From assembly GCA_030537695.1 (NCBI GenBank), contig JAUNVJ010000021.1:1-15852 (forward strand): 15,852 nucleotides of DNA. Reading direction: 5' to 3'. The position numbers and the translations under genes are program-made. The notes under the pieces were generated by a model, which searched no databases, was not told the origin of the DNA, and was given only the letters and a program-made list of their open reading frames with translations. The DNA comes from Tissierellia bacterium (lineage in GTDB: Bacteria; Bacillota_A; Clostridia; Tissierellales; Peptoniphilaceae). Shown piece by piece: positions 1-6,942 of the stretch (positions within the stretch are counted from its first letter, which is position 1; each line of letters begins with the position of its first letter).

Positions 1-218
1 ATAGCCCTAAAAATTATAGAGAAAAGTATGCGAAAGATCAAATTATAATAAAATATAGAAAATCCAACAAGATTTATGAAATCATGTATACGAAAACTGA
101 TTTCAAAAACCGATTGGATAAGAATATTGAACAAATTATAAGCATCCATTCAAAAGAACCGAATTTAGAAGATATATTTTTAAAAATTACTGGCAAGGAG
201 CTAATGAAAAATGGCTAA
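1..218 (+). CDS. ABC transporter ATP-binding protein, C-terminal end only (5' truncated by window)
   Basis: The frame beginning at base 3 is open from the window edge to a TAA at 216-218 and encodes about 71 residues. It ends in EPNLEDIFLKITGKEL, the usual tail of ATPases that drive ABC-2 type exporters (family knowledge: P-S-L-E-D-x-F-L-x-L-T-G). The nucleotide-binding motifs lie upstream, outside the window, so ATPase activity cannot be checked here. The stop overlaps the start of the next gene by 8 bases, which points to translational coupling with the two permeases that follow. The substrate is unknown. Confidence 0.85.
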   Translation, partial: SPKNYREKYAKDQIIIKYRKSNKIYEIMYTKTDFKNRLDKNIEQIISIHSKEPNLEDIFLKITGKELMKNG

Positions 219-1125
219 TTTTTGGCAATTGATGAAAAAAGATCTCCAATTCATATGGAATTATAAATTTATAGTATTGCTTATAATTCCGATAATAATG
301 TATTCTGCATATATAAATTTGATCTATTCAAAACATGATATTGAGCCAGTTGAAGTCCATTTATCGACGAAAGAGCCCAAAGAAAATGCAGTTTTCATTG
401 AAAATATCGGAGAACAATTAAAAATTAGCTTTATATCTTCCAAAAGTGCAATTAATGATGAATTATTAAAGAGATTTGCCTTAACTAAACTGGAGAAATC
501 ACAAAATGGTTCTTACGAAGTCATCGGAAAATTTTCAAGACCAGAAAAATTGCAACGTGAAATGGTCTGTGAAGTATTATTTTTTGAAATGGTTGCAATT
601 ATATTGATCGGTTCTGCCTCCATTCTATTTAAAGAAAAAAATATGGGGGCATTAAAGTTATATCGAGTATTGCCAATATCCTTCTTGCCATTTATTTTTT
701 CTAAATTATTAATATTTACGACGATCAATTTTTTACTCTCAATCTTTTTGATAATTTTAAATATAGGCATAGAGCATTTAATTTCAATTATTTCAAAGGC
801 CTATATCGATATATTTATAATATCGACGATTACACTTTTATTAAGCCATATATTTGCCATAATCTTTAAAGACTTTAAACAATTTGGAATATTTTACGCT
901 TTTATGATGATTTTTATGACGACTCCTGTTTTTTTAGCTGCAAACACTCCAATCGATTGGAATTGGATTGAATATTATCCAGTGTATAAAAGATATATTT
1001 CTCTAAAGACCAGTTTTTTTGAAAATTCATTTCATAGTTGGAAGGATATCTTAATCAGTTTATTTATCATTTTTATATTGCTATTTTTAACCAATCATTT
1101 AGCCAAAAATTACAAGGAGATTTAA
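211..1125 (+). CDS. ABC-2 type transporter permease
   Basis: A 304-residue integral membrane protein, probably one half of the membrane channel of an exporter powered by the upstream ATPase. Hydrophobic segments lie near residues 20-39, 121-140, 160-182, 198-219, 225-245 and 280-296, with a hydrophilic loop of about 80 residues after the first. This is the ABC-2 layout: one helix, a large external domain, then a five-helix bundle. The cytoplasmic stretch KEKNMGALKLYRVLPIS after helix 2 resembles the E-x-G-T-L-x-x-L-L-x-x-P-I-S coupling segment of the family. The ATG lies inside the ATPase gene (8-base overlap). Its DNA looks more AT-rich than the operons downstream. The substrate (peptide, drug or lipid) cannot be read from the sequence. 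Confidence 0.85.
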   Translation: MANFWQLMKKDLQFIWNYKFIVLLIIPIIMYSAYINLIYSKHDIEPVEVHLSTKEPKENAVFIENIGEQLKISFISSKSAINDELLKRFALTKLEKSQNGSYEVIGKFSRPEKLQREMVCEVLFFEMVAIILIGSASILFKEKNMGALKLYRVLPISFLPFIFSKLLIFTTINFLLSIFLIILNIGIEHLISIISKAYIDIFIISTITLLLSHIFAIIFKDFKQFGIFYAFMMIFMTTPVFLAANTPIDWNWIEYYPVYKRYISLKTSFFENSFHSWKDILISLFIIFILLFLTNHLAKNYKEI

Positions 1126-1126
1126 A

Positions 1127-2113
1127 ATGAAAAATCTAATCATTCAATTAAAAACTGTTTTTAGAGATAAAATTTCGATATTGTCATTTTTGCTTCCTAT
1201 TATTATGGCGATTTTAATCTTGAATGTAGAATTTATCAATATAAAAAATATGGAAGAATTGAATTTTGGTGTCATTAAAAATGAACTCAATGAAAAGGAA
1301 ATTCAAATTTTAGAAAGCATAGGTCATATTAATTTTTTTAAAGATAGAAAAAAACTCTATTCATCTATCAATGAACCCAATACAGAAACTATCGGCATCA
1401 TAAAAGCAAATAATGATATTCAAATTATTATATCCGGCGACGAAAGCAAAAGACATAAGGAGATTTCAAAGAGCATACCCCAGATTTTAAATCAAGAATT
1501 AGAAATCGATATCAGAGAGGAAAAGATCGAAGCGAAAAGCCCAATCCTTGAATTTAAAGATATAATCTATTCAATGATAATACTTATGAGTTTATTTTTA
1601 GGTTGCACTTTTAATGTGATGAATATTGTATCAGAAATAGAGGAGGGCATTATAAATATCAATAGAACCCTCCCAATGAAATTTGATAAATTTTTACACC
1701 ATAAAATACTACTAAGTTTTATTATAACGACAGTTTTGGCAATGATTACGACGATTATATTGACCAATATTCAATTGCTTTTAAAACTGATGGTAATAAT
1801 CATATTGACATCTTTTATTAGTGCAATTTTGGGACTTTTCATTGCTAATTTTTCTGACAATTACATTATTGCAATCACTAATTTAAAATTGATTCTGACA
1901 ATTTTTATTGCCCTACCAATCATTATCTATGCATTTTTTGAAGATTCAAAGTTTTCTTATCTATTCTATATTTTGCCTTCATATCCAGTATTTCAAGGGA
2001 TATTAAAAGTGATGAATTTAGAAACTATAGATATCGAGAAATTGGCACTATGTATCCAAGCTCCCATCTATTATCTTTTGGCTAAATATTTACAAAAGCC
2101 ATTTAATCATTAA
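1127..2113 (+). CDS. ABC-2 type transporter permease, second subunit
   Basis: A 328-residue membrane protein starting one base after the previous stop. Its ribosome-binding site AAGGAG lies inside the end of the preceding gene, so the two are co-translated. Helices are seen near residues 17-36, 145-168, 192-212, 221-242 and 254-271, with a weaker one near 305-321. The first is followed by a hydrophilic region of about 105 residues. After the second helix, EIEEGIININRTLPMK matches the same coupling segment as in the partner permease. The two permeases probably form a heterodimer on the ATPase pair. The 3' end of the unit is marked by a hairpin about 100 bases downstream. I see no clue to the substrate. 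Confidence 0.85.
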   Translation: MKNLIIQLKTVFRDKISILSFLLPIIMAILILNVEFINIKNMEELNFGVIKNELNEKEIQILESIGHINFFKDRKKLYSSINEPNTETIGIIKANNDIQIIISGDESKRHKEISKSIPQILNQELEIDIREEKIEAKSPILEFKDIIYSMIILMSLFLGCTFNVMNIVSEIEEGIININRTLPMKFDKFLHHKILLSFIITTVLAMITTIILTNIQLLLKLMVIIILTSFISAILGLFIANFSDNYIIAITNLKLILTIFIALPIIIYAFFEDSKFSYLFYILPSYPVFQGILKVMNLETIDIEKLALCIQAPIYYLLAKYLQKPFNH

Positions 2114-2210
2114 GAGTTGATAATCCATTCTCACAAAGTTTGAATGCTAAATTTATTATTTGAAATAAAATTATACTGTTTGCAATATGAAAAATTGATG
2201 AGTAGTATTG

Positions 2211-2250
2211 AAAAATCTTACAACATGTCTCTGATTTTGTGAGGATTTTT
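2211..2250 (+). terminator. Putative terminator of the ABC transporter operon
   Basis: AAAAATCTTACAA (2211-2223) can pair with TTGTGAGGATTTTT (2237-2250), about 13 base pairs with one G-U pair and one bulged G. The loop is 13 bases, and the descending arm itself supplies the U run. It lies 98 bases after the last permease gene. Confidence 0.55.
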
Positions 2251-2558
2251 ATTGCCGTATTTGTTTAAAAATTATGCTTAGAAAAGACTATTATTTTAGC
2301 GAAAAGAAATGATTTGGATAGAAGAAAGTTTAAAATGAATATTGTAAAATTGAATTTTTCCATTTTAAAATTTAATGCTTTAAATAATAGATTAGTTCTA
2401 TTGGACAGAGATTCTCACCATTATCCTATCTTTTATTTAAAATTCCCGAATATTTTGTAATTATTTGTACTCTACTTCATAGTTATTTTCTTTTTACTCC
2501 ATAGCCCATATGAAAAATCAGTATTTTATCTGTCAAACAAATGGATATGAAATAAAAA

Positions 2559-2621
2559 ATAAGCTTGTATCAAGAGGTTTTTTAGAATTTACACATTCTT
2601 AAAACCTCTTTTAAAGCTTAT
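2559..2621. terminator. Large interrupted inverted repeat, possible bidirectional terminator
   Basis: Three nested pairs of arms share one centre: ATAAGCTT (2559-2566) with AAGCTTAT (2614-2621), AAGAGGTTTT (2572-2581) with AAAACCTCTT (2601-2610), and AGAAT (2584-2588) with ATTCT (2595-2599), around a 6-base loop. The middle arms give a terminator-like stem ending in T residues on both strands. The outer HindIII-like arms are not needed for termination. It is far from any gene on either side. Confidence 0.5.
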
Positions 2622-2721
2622 AAAGTATGGCCTCCAATTATTTAAATGGAAAATGAAGAATCAGTAGCTATATGAAAACTTTATCTTTTTTTAAGTGGAG
2701 AATAGCGGAATTGAAATAAAT

Positions 2722-2789
2722 CTCCTATCAAGGAATTATCCAAGAGAGAATAACAAGAAGGCTGATGAAAGACAGTATTTTGATAGGAG
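2722..2789. repeat. Perfect 10-bp inverted repeat, 48-base spacing
   Basis: CTCCTATCAA at 2722-2731 is the exact reverse complement of TTGATAGGAG at 2780-2789. The interior shows no strong internal fold. It lies about 150 bases upstream of the promoter of the OsmC/lipoyl operon. The function is unknown. Confidence 0.5.
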
Positions 2790-2934
2790 CATTATGAGAG
2801 TTGAAATGGGAGATGGCAAACACCAAGAAATATGACAACTTTATGCCTTCGGCTACGGTATCAAAAAACTTTTTGATGATTTCTAAAAATACAAAATATA
2901 CTTAAAGAAGATGAGAATAAGATCTGTTAAATCC

Positions 2935-2963
2935 TTGACAATTTTAAAACAATCATTTACACT
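2935..2963 (+). promoter_or_regulatory. Sigma-A type promoter of the OsmC-lipoyl operon
   Basis: A perfect -35 box TTGACA (2935-2940) is followed after exactly 17 bases by TACACT (2958-2963), a 4/6 match to the -10 box. Transcription should begin near 2970, giving a leader of about 60 bases that contains the two palindromes listed next. Confidence 0.75.
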
Positions 2964-2975
2964 ATCATTGAAAGT

Positions 2976-3004
2976 ACTTACCATGCTAAGTATTAGCTAG
3001 CTAA
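2976..3004. promoter_or_regulatory. Tandem operator-like palindromes in the leader of the OsmC operon
   Basis: Two palindromes sit side by side just past the -10 box. ACTTACCATGCTAAGT (2976-2991) is symmetric except for one central pair. TTAGCTAGCTAA (2993-3004) is a perfect 12-mer. The second differs at one base from the SlyA consensus TTAGCAAGCTAA, a site of the MarR family (family knowledge). A MarR-type gene is the last gene of this operon, so autoregulation at this place, where a bound dimer would block RNA polymerase, is the natural reading (inference). Confidence 0.65.
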
Positions 3005-3031
3005 GAAATTATTAAAGAGAAAGGAGTAAAA

Positions 3032-3475
3032 ATGAAGGAAACTTTTAAAGTGGTAGCGAGAAAGACGTCAGAAGGCTTACAGGTTGAATCGGAAGCTAGA
3101 GGATTTAAAATAATCATGGATGAACCGGAAGATCTTGGGGGCACCGATACCGGCATGAATCCGGTGGAAGCTTTATTATGTGCCTTAGGATCTTGCCAAG
3201 CAATTGTGGCATATGCATTTGCAGAACCAATGGGAATCAATCTGGAAGGATTTCATGTAGAACTTGAAGGGGATTTGGATCCGGATGGATTTTTGGGACT
3301 TGCTGAAGGAGTGAGAAATGGATATCAAGAAATTCGCTATTCCATGCATTTCAAATCCGATGCAAGTCAAGAAGAATTAGAAAAATACGCTCATTTTATT
3401 GAATCCAGATGTCCCGTAGGTGATTGTTTGGAAAATGGGGTACCATTGAAATTGACAAAAGTAGTCGTAGAATAA
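3032..3475 (+). CDS. OsmC/Ohr-family thiol protein (probable peroxidase)
   Basis: A 147-residue protein of the OsmC fold, a family that reduces organic hydroperoxides through a pair of cysteines. The family's two conserved cysteines are visible as Cys55 in ALGSC and Cys127 in SRCPVGDC. Two extra cysteines, Cys50 and Cys132, lie close to them. Upstream, GGTDTGMNPVEALL is the usual run into the first catalytic helix. The length is normal for the family. The ATG is preceded by AAAGGAG with 5-base spacing. It is the first gene of an operon with a lipoyl-E3 fusion and a lipoate ligase. Ohr enzymes are known to accept electrons from dihydrolipoyl proteins, so the context fits a lipoate-linked peroxidase. 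It could instead be one of the YhfA-like OsmC proteins of unknown substrate. Confidence 0.88.
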   Translation: MKETFKVVARKTSEGLQVESEARGFKIIMDEPEDLGGTDTGMNPVEALLCALGSCQAIVAYAFAEPMGINLEGFHVELEGDLDPDGFLGLAEGVRNGYQEIRYSMHFKSDASQEELEKYAHFIESRCPVGDCLENGVPLKLTKVVVE

Positions 3476-3482
3476 TTTGTAA

Positions 3483-3510
3483 AGGACTGTTATTTAACAG
3501 TCCTCTCTTT
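3483..3510 (+). terminator. Hairpin between the OsmC gene and the lipoyl-E3 gene (attenuator or processing site)
   Basis: AGGACTGTTA (3483-3492) and TAACAGTCCT (3495-3504) are exact reverse complements, followed by CTCTTT. The U tract is interrupted, so termination would be partial. It lies entirely within the 50-base gap between the first and second genes of the operon, where it could lower expression of the downstream genes relative to the OsmC gene or stabilise the upstream transcript. Confidence 0.5.
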
Positions 3511-3525
3511 GAAAGGATACCTATT

Positions 3526-5217
3526 ATGATTGAAATAAAAGCACCTATAATTCCAGGTAAAAAGAAGGCCATTGTTGGAAAAATCGATGTAGCAATCGGC
3601 GAAAGAATAGATAAAGATCAAATCCTATGTAATATAGAGACAGCAAAAGGAAATCGGGAGATCAAAACAAGTATAAGTGGTTATGTTAAAGAAATACTTG
3701 TAGAAGAAGGACAAGAAGTGATGTCCAATGAAGTCATAATATTGATTGATGAAAACTTACAGACAAAACAAGAACAAATAAATCAACAAGAAGAAAAATC
3801 TCAAACTTTTGAAAATAATAATGTCAATGATGAAATAATAGAGAAGGATTTATTGGTAATAGGAGCAGGTCCCGGCGGATATGTGGCAGCTATTTATGCC
3901 AGTAAAAGAGGATTGGACGTTGTAATGGTTGAAAAATTTAAGCTTGGAGGAACTTGTTTAAACATAGGATGTATACCGACTAAATCTCTTGTTCATTCGG
4001 CTTACCACTATGATTCATTAAAAGAAATGAATCTATTTGGTATTGACGGAAATTTTAATCCTTCTGTCAATATGGAAAAAGTCCTATTGAGAAAAAATGC
4101 TGTAGTAGATGATTTGGTTTCAGGAATCGATTATTTAATCACTAAAAACAATATCCAATATATTCAAGGAAAAGCTGAATTTATAGATGATAAATTGGTA
4201 AGAGTAGGAAATAAGACAATAAAAGCTAAAAATATTATTATTGCCACAGGATCTGTGCCCAGTGTATTAAAGATAGAAGGTCATGATCTAGATGGAGTCA
4301 TGGATTCAACGGAAGCTTTACGTTTAAATGAAATTCCAAAATCCCTTTTAGTTATTGGAGGAGGAGTGATAGGATTAGAATTTGCGTTCATATATAATAC
4401 ATTTGGCTCACAAGTACATATTGTAGAGTTTCAAGACCATCTTTTGCCAATGATGGATCAGGATGGGGGAAAAGAAATTGAAAATATTTGCAAAGAAAGA
4501 AATATTCGAGTAAGCAATTCAAGTAAAGTAATCAGCATTCAAGAAACAGTAGAAAATAAGTATATCGTCACTTTTGAAAAAAATGGACAAAGACACAGTT
4601 CCGTTGCCGATAAAATTTTGATGGCAACCGGTCGAAAGGCAAATATTAAGGGCTTGGGACTTGAAAACACCTCTATAGAAATTAATGAAAAAACCGACAG
4701 CATAATAGTCAACGAATACAAACAAACAAATTTATCAAATATATATGCGATTGGTGATGTGTCCTCTAATTTAAAACTGGCTCATTTAGCCTCCCATGAA
4801 GGGATGGTTGCTGTCGATCATATCTTAGGCGAAGAAAGAGAAATCAAAGACATCCATGTACCCTCCATTGTATACACCCATCCGGAAATAGCTGTAGTAG
4901 GTTATCGTGAGGAAGATTTAAAAAAGCTAAATATTAAATATAAGTCTTCAAAATTTGACTTTATTGCCAACGGAAAAGCATTGACAATGAATGAAAGGAA
5001 GGGGTTTATAAAAATTATAGCATCAGAAAAAGGAGAGATATTGGGAGCTGTAATTTGTGGTCCCGATGCTTCCACATTGATTTCCAGTATTACCATAGCT
5101 ATGACTAATCATATTTCAATTGAGCAATTGACTCATACTATATTTGCCCACCCGACAACGGCAGAAGTAATACATGAAGCCAGTCTAGACTTAATGGGAA
5201 GAGGAGTTCACATGTAA
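3526..5217 (+). CDS. lpdA: Dihydrolipoamide dehydrogenase (E3) with N-terminal lipoyl domain
   Basis: A 563-residue flavoprotein that oxidises or reduces lipoyl groups with NAD. Residues 1-78 form a biotinyl/lipoyl domain whose modified lysine should be Lys41 in ETAKGN. A Gln/Glu/Asn-rich linker spans about 79-106. The E3 part follows: FAD loop GAGPGG (113-118), redox disulfide Cys144/Cys149 in GGTCLNIGC, NAD-binding GGGVIG (278-283), FAD contact IGD (409-411), and the His542/Glu547 pair in AHPTTAE. All key residues are present. The start at 3526 is chosen because AAAGGA stands 8 bases before it and the lipoyl domain begins there. A longer frame reaching 3424 would run back into the OsmC gene. 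Such fusions are known in acetoin and other 2-oxoacid dehydrogenase clusters, but no E1 or E2 gene is nearby. Partners are an OsmC protein and a lipoate ligase. Confidence 0.93.
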   Translation: MIEIKAPIIPGKKKAIVGKIDVAIGERIDKDQILCNIETAKGNREIKTSISGYVKEILVEEGQEVMSNEVIILIDENLQTKQEQINQQEEKSQTFENNNVNDEIIEKDLLVIGAGPGGYVAAIYASKRGLDVVMVEKFKLGGTCLNIGCIPTKSLVHSAYHYDSLKEMNLFGIDGNFNPSVNMEKVLLRKNAVVDDLVSGIDYLITKNNIQYIQGKAEFIDDKLVRVGNKTIKAKNIIIATGSVPSVLKIEGHDLDGVMDSTEALRLNEIPKSLLVIGGGVIGLEFAFIYNTFGSQVHIVEFQDHLLPMMDQDGGKEIENICKERNIRVSNSSKVISIQETVENKYIVTFEKNGQRHSSVADKILMATGRKANIKGLGLENTSIEINEKTDSIIVNEYKQTNLSNIYAIGDVSSNLKLAHLASHEGMVAVDHILGEEREIKDIHVPSIVYTHPEIAVVGYREEDLKKLNIKYKSSKFDFIANGKALTMNERKGFIKIIASEKGEILGAVICGPDASTLISSITIAMTNHISIEQLTHTIFAHPTTAEVIHEASLDLMGRGVHM

Positions 5218-6131
5218 TGCAAGTAAAAATTCTTGTTTTGGATACAATCAACCCCTATCTCAATATCTCGCGAGAGTACAATTATTACAGCAATTTAAAA
5301 GATGATGAAATCATTTTTTTACTTTGGCAAAATGAACCTTGTGTGGTCATCGGAAGAAATCAAAATATCTATCGGGAGATTGATTTAGAATTTATAGCAC
5401 AAAATAATATTGTTCCCCTCCGAAGATTTACAGGCGGTGGTAGTGTATATCATGATTTAGGGAATCTTAATTTTACTTTTATATCGAGTCAGAAAAATAA
5501 AAATGTAGATTGTTGGATCAATATCATTTTAAATGCCTTAAGAAAAGAAGGTATAAAAGCCCAATTGAGGGGCAGAAATGACTTGTTATTCAAAGGAAAG
5601 AAAATTTCCGGAATGGCTTGGCTGGAAGATGAAAAAAAATTTTTAATTCACGGGACATTAATGGTGGATCTTGATTTAACAAAGCTTTCAAAATGCCTCA
5701 CTCCTGATAGAAGCAAATTCAAAGGAAAAGGAATAAAATCTGTAAAAAGTCGAGTTCTCAATTTAAAAGAATTAAATCCCTGCATTTCCGTTGAAAGCTT
5801 AAAACATCATTTAATTAAGGCGTTCAAAGAAATATATTCCGACGCTAGAATGATAAGACCTAAGGAATATCCCGATGAAGAAAAGATCAGTAAAATGCTA
5901 AAAAGTGAACATTGGATATTTGGGAAAAGAGAAAAGGCACAGATACAGCGAGTATTAAAGATAGAGGGAAGGCCATTAAACCTTGATATTTATATAGACG
6001 ATGATACAATTAGTAATGTTAATATTTATAGTGATAGTTTAGATTTAAAAAATATTGAAAAAATAAAGAGCATCTTAATAGGTAAAAAGTATAAAGATTT
6101 ACATATTCCAGATGTTATCAAATCAATATAG
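5217..6131 (+). CDS. lplA: Lipoate-protein ligase A
   Basis: A 304-residue enzyme that activates free lipoate with ATP and attaches it to the lysine of lipoyl domains. The signature RRFTGGGSVYHD (69-80) and GRNDLLFKGKKISGMAW (119-135) are clear. Lys129 in GKKISG matches the active-site lysine of E. coli LplA, and HGTLMVDLD follows. Residues from about 240 to the end form the accessory C-terminal domain, so this is a full two-domain ligase. The ATG overlaps the stop of the E3 gene by one base (TAATG), and GAGGAG precedes it, so the two are translationally coupled. The lipoyl domain of that E3 is therefore its most likely target. Dependence on this enzyme suggests lipoate scavenging, although no lipoate synthase can be ruled in or out from this window. 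Confidence 0.93.
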   Translation: MQVKILVLDTINPYLNISREYNYYSNLKDDEIIFLLWQNEPCVVIGRNQNIYREIDLEFIAQNNIVPLRRFTGGGSVYHDLGNLNFTFISSQKNKNVDCWINIILNALRKEGIKAQLRGRNDLLFKGKKISGMAWLEDEKKFLIHGTLMVDLDLTKLSKCLTPDRSKFKGKGIKSVKSRVLNLKELNPCISVESLKHHLIKAFKEIYSDARMIRPKEYPDEEKISKMLKSEHWIFGKREKAQIQRVLKIEGRPLNLDIYIDDDTISNVNIYSDSLDLKNIEKIKSILIGKKYKDLHIPDVIKSI

Positions 6132-6139
6132 ATATGGAT

Positions 6140-6145
6140 GGAGGA
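6140..6145 (+). promoter_or_regulatory. Ribosome-binding site that decides the MarR start
   Basis: GGAGGA stands 6 bases before the TTG at 6152. An in-frame ATG at 6134 has no Shine-Dalgarno sequence in front of it and would place this motif inside the gene. The TTG start is therefore preferred. Confidence 0.65.
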
Positions 6146-6151
6146 ATCTTC

Positions 6152-6589
6152 TTGTTTGATTTAGATTGTTGTGTGGCCTTTGTAACCAATATTGCCGCTA
6201 AAACTTTATCAGATGTATTAAATAATAGACTTATAGAGCATGGCGTTACAAAATCCCAATGGGTTGCCATGTACTATATCAATAAAGAGGAAAGTCTCAC
6301 TCAAAAAATGTTAGCTGATTTAATAGGAGCCAAAGAATCGACCATTACTGGTATCTTAGAACGATTAGAAAGAGAACAGTTAATATCAAGACAAGAAGAT
6401 CCTGATGATAAACGAAAGAAGATCATTGTACTAACGGATAAAGGACGATTAATAAATACCAAATTAACGGATATTGCACAAGAGTTTAGAGATGTTTGTT
6501 TGGCAGGTATTTCCGAAGAAGATCAAAAGATATTTTTGGATATTCTTGATAAAATGGTAGATGCGGCTACAAATTGGAATGGAAACTAG
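6152..6589 (+). CDS. MarR-family transcriptional regulator
   Basis: A 145-residue winged-helix repressor when begun at TTG 6152. The layout is typical of MarR: dimer helix (1-30), HGVTKSQWVAMYYI (30-43), helix-turn-helix QKMLADLIGAKESTITGILERL with recognition helix about 61-76, then the wing DPDDKRKKIIVLTDKG (83-98) with the D-x-R type arginine. The N-terminus carries adjacent cysteines Cys6-Cys7 in the first helix, two residues from where OhrR has its peroxide-sensing cysteine. They are close but not aligned, so redox sensing is only possible, not shown. It follows lplA by 20 bases and is the last gene of the OsmC operon. The palindromes at 2976-3004 are its likely operator. The ligand is unknown; alternatives are a SlyA-like or fatty-acid-responsive regulator. 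Confidence 0.9.
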   Translation: MFDLDCCVAFVTNIAAKTLSDVLNNRLIEHGVTKSQWVAMYYINKEESLTQKMLADLIGAKESTITGILERLEREQLISRQEDPDDKRKKIIVLTDKGRLINTKLTDIAQEFRDVCLAGISEEDQKIFLDILDKMVDAATNWNGN

Positions 6590-6775
6590 AAATTAGTTGA
6601 AGATTATTAGATCCCATTATCTGCACTTTGTAAAGTAGGTATTATGGCAATCATAAATTAATTCTTTTCCCTACTGGAAAAGCTTGGTTAAAGTCATGAA
6701 CTCTCATAACTATCCCATAGTAGTGATAATGATAGCAAAAGATTCGAGAATATGATTTTATCAAGGGGGAAAATA

Positions 6776-6877
6776 ATGGGAACGAAGCTCATTTTACTCT
6801 TATGCATCAAGTGGATAAAATATATACAATCTTTTGAAGATGAAATTGAAAAAGTGTTTCCGTTCAAACTTAAATGA
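6776..6877 (+). CDS. Possible small protein, 33 residues
   Basis: An ATG preceded by a strong AAGGGGGA ribosome-binding site (6 bases from the last G of the GGGGG) opens a 33-codon frame ending in TGA. The product begins MGTKLILLLCIKWIKY, a short hydrophobic stretch with basic residues, and ends in an acidic then basic tail. It could be a small membrane-associated peptide. I do not recognise it. The possible promoter of the next gene lies inside it, so one of the two calls may be wrong. Confidence 0.3.
   Translation: MGTKLILLLCIKWIKYIQSFEDEIEKVFPFKLK
6793..6821 (+). promoter_or_regulatory. Possible promoter of the secreted-protein gene
   Basis: TTTACT (6793-6798, 4/6 to the -35 box) and TAAAAT (6816-6821, 5/6 to the -10 box) are separated by 17 bases. 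Transcription would start about 115 bases before the gene. In DNA this AT-rich such matches arise by chance. Confidence 0.3.
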
Positions 6878-6942
6878 GTAAAAGCGAAAAAGCTTAATTT
6901 GGATGATCTGAATCTAATAGAATTCGGATCGGGAGGGAAAAA

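Larger units (their letters stand above)
2251..2934. other. Long intergenic stretch without a credible gene
   Basis: No frame on either strand gives a gene-like protein here; stops are dense in all six. It holds two inverted repeats (2559-2621 and 2722-2789, listed separately). Short open pieces near 2792-2910 change frame (MRVEMGDGKHQEI, then YDNFMPSATVSKNF) and could be the remains of a gene. I do not recognise them and do not call a pseudogene. Confidence 0.5.
6590..6942. other. Intergenic region between the OsmC operon and the secreted protein gene
   Basis: This 353-base gap contains a perfect 7-bp hairpin (CTTTTCC/GGAAAAG, 6664-6682) without a T run, a possible 33-codon gene (6776-6877) and a possible promoter (6793-6821). 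No convincing terminator follows the MarR gene, so some readthrough into the next gene is possible. Confidence 0.5.

Noticed and set aside
3424..3525. Upstream extension of the lipoyl-E3 frame into the OsmC gene
   Set aside because: It would overlap OsmC and include the hairpin. The ribosome-binding site and the lipoyl domain begin at 3526.
6152..6172. Direct assignment of the MarR protein as OhrR
   Set aside because: The N-terminal cysteines are two residues away from the OhrR sensing position in the motif alignment, and the rest of the protein is generic MarR.
6664..6682. CTTTTCC/GGAAAAG hairpin as terminator of the OsmC operon
   Set aside because: No T run follows the stem.
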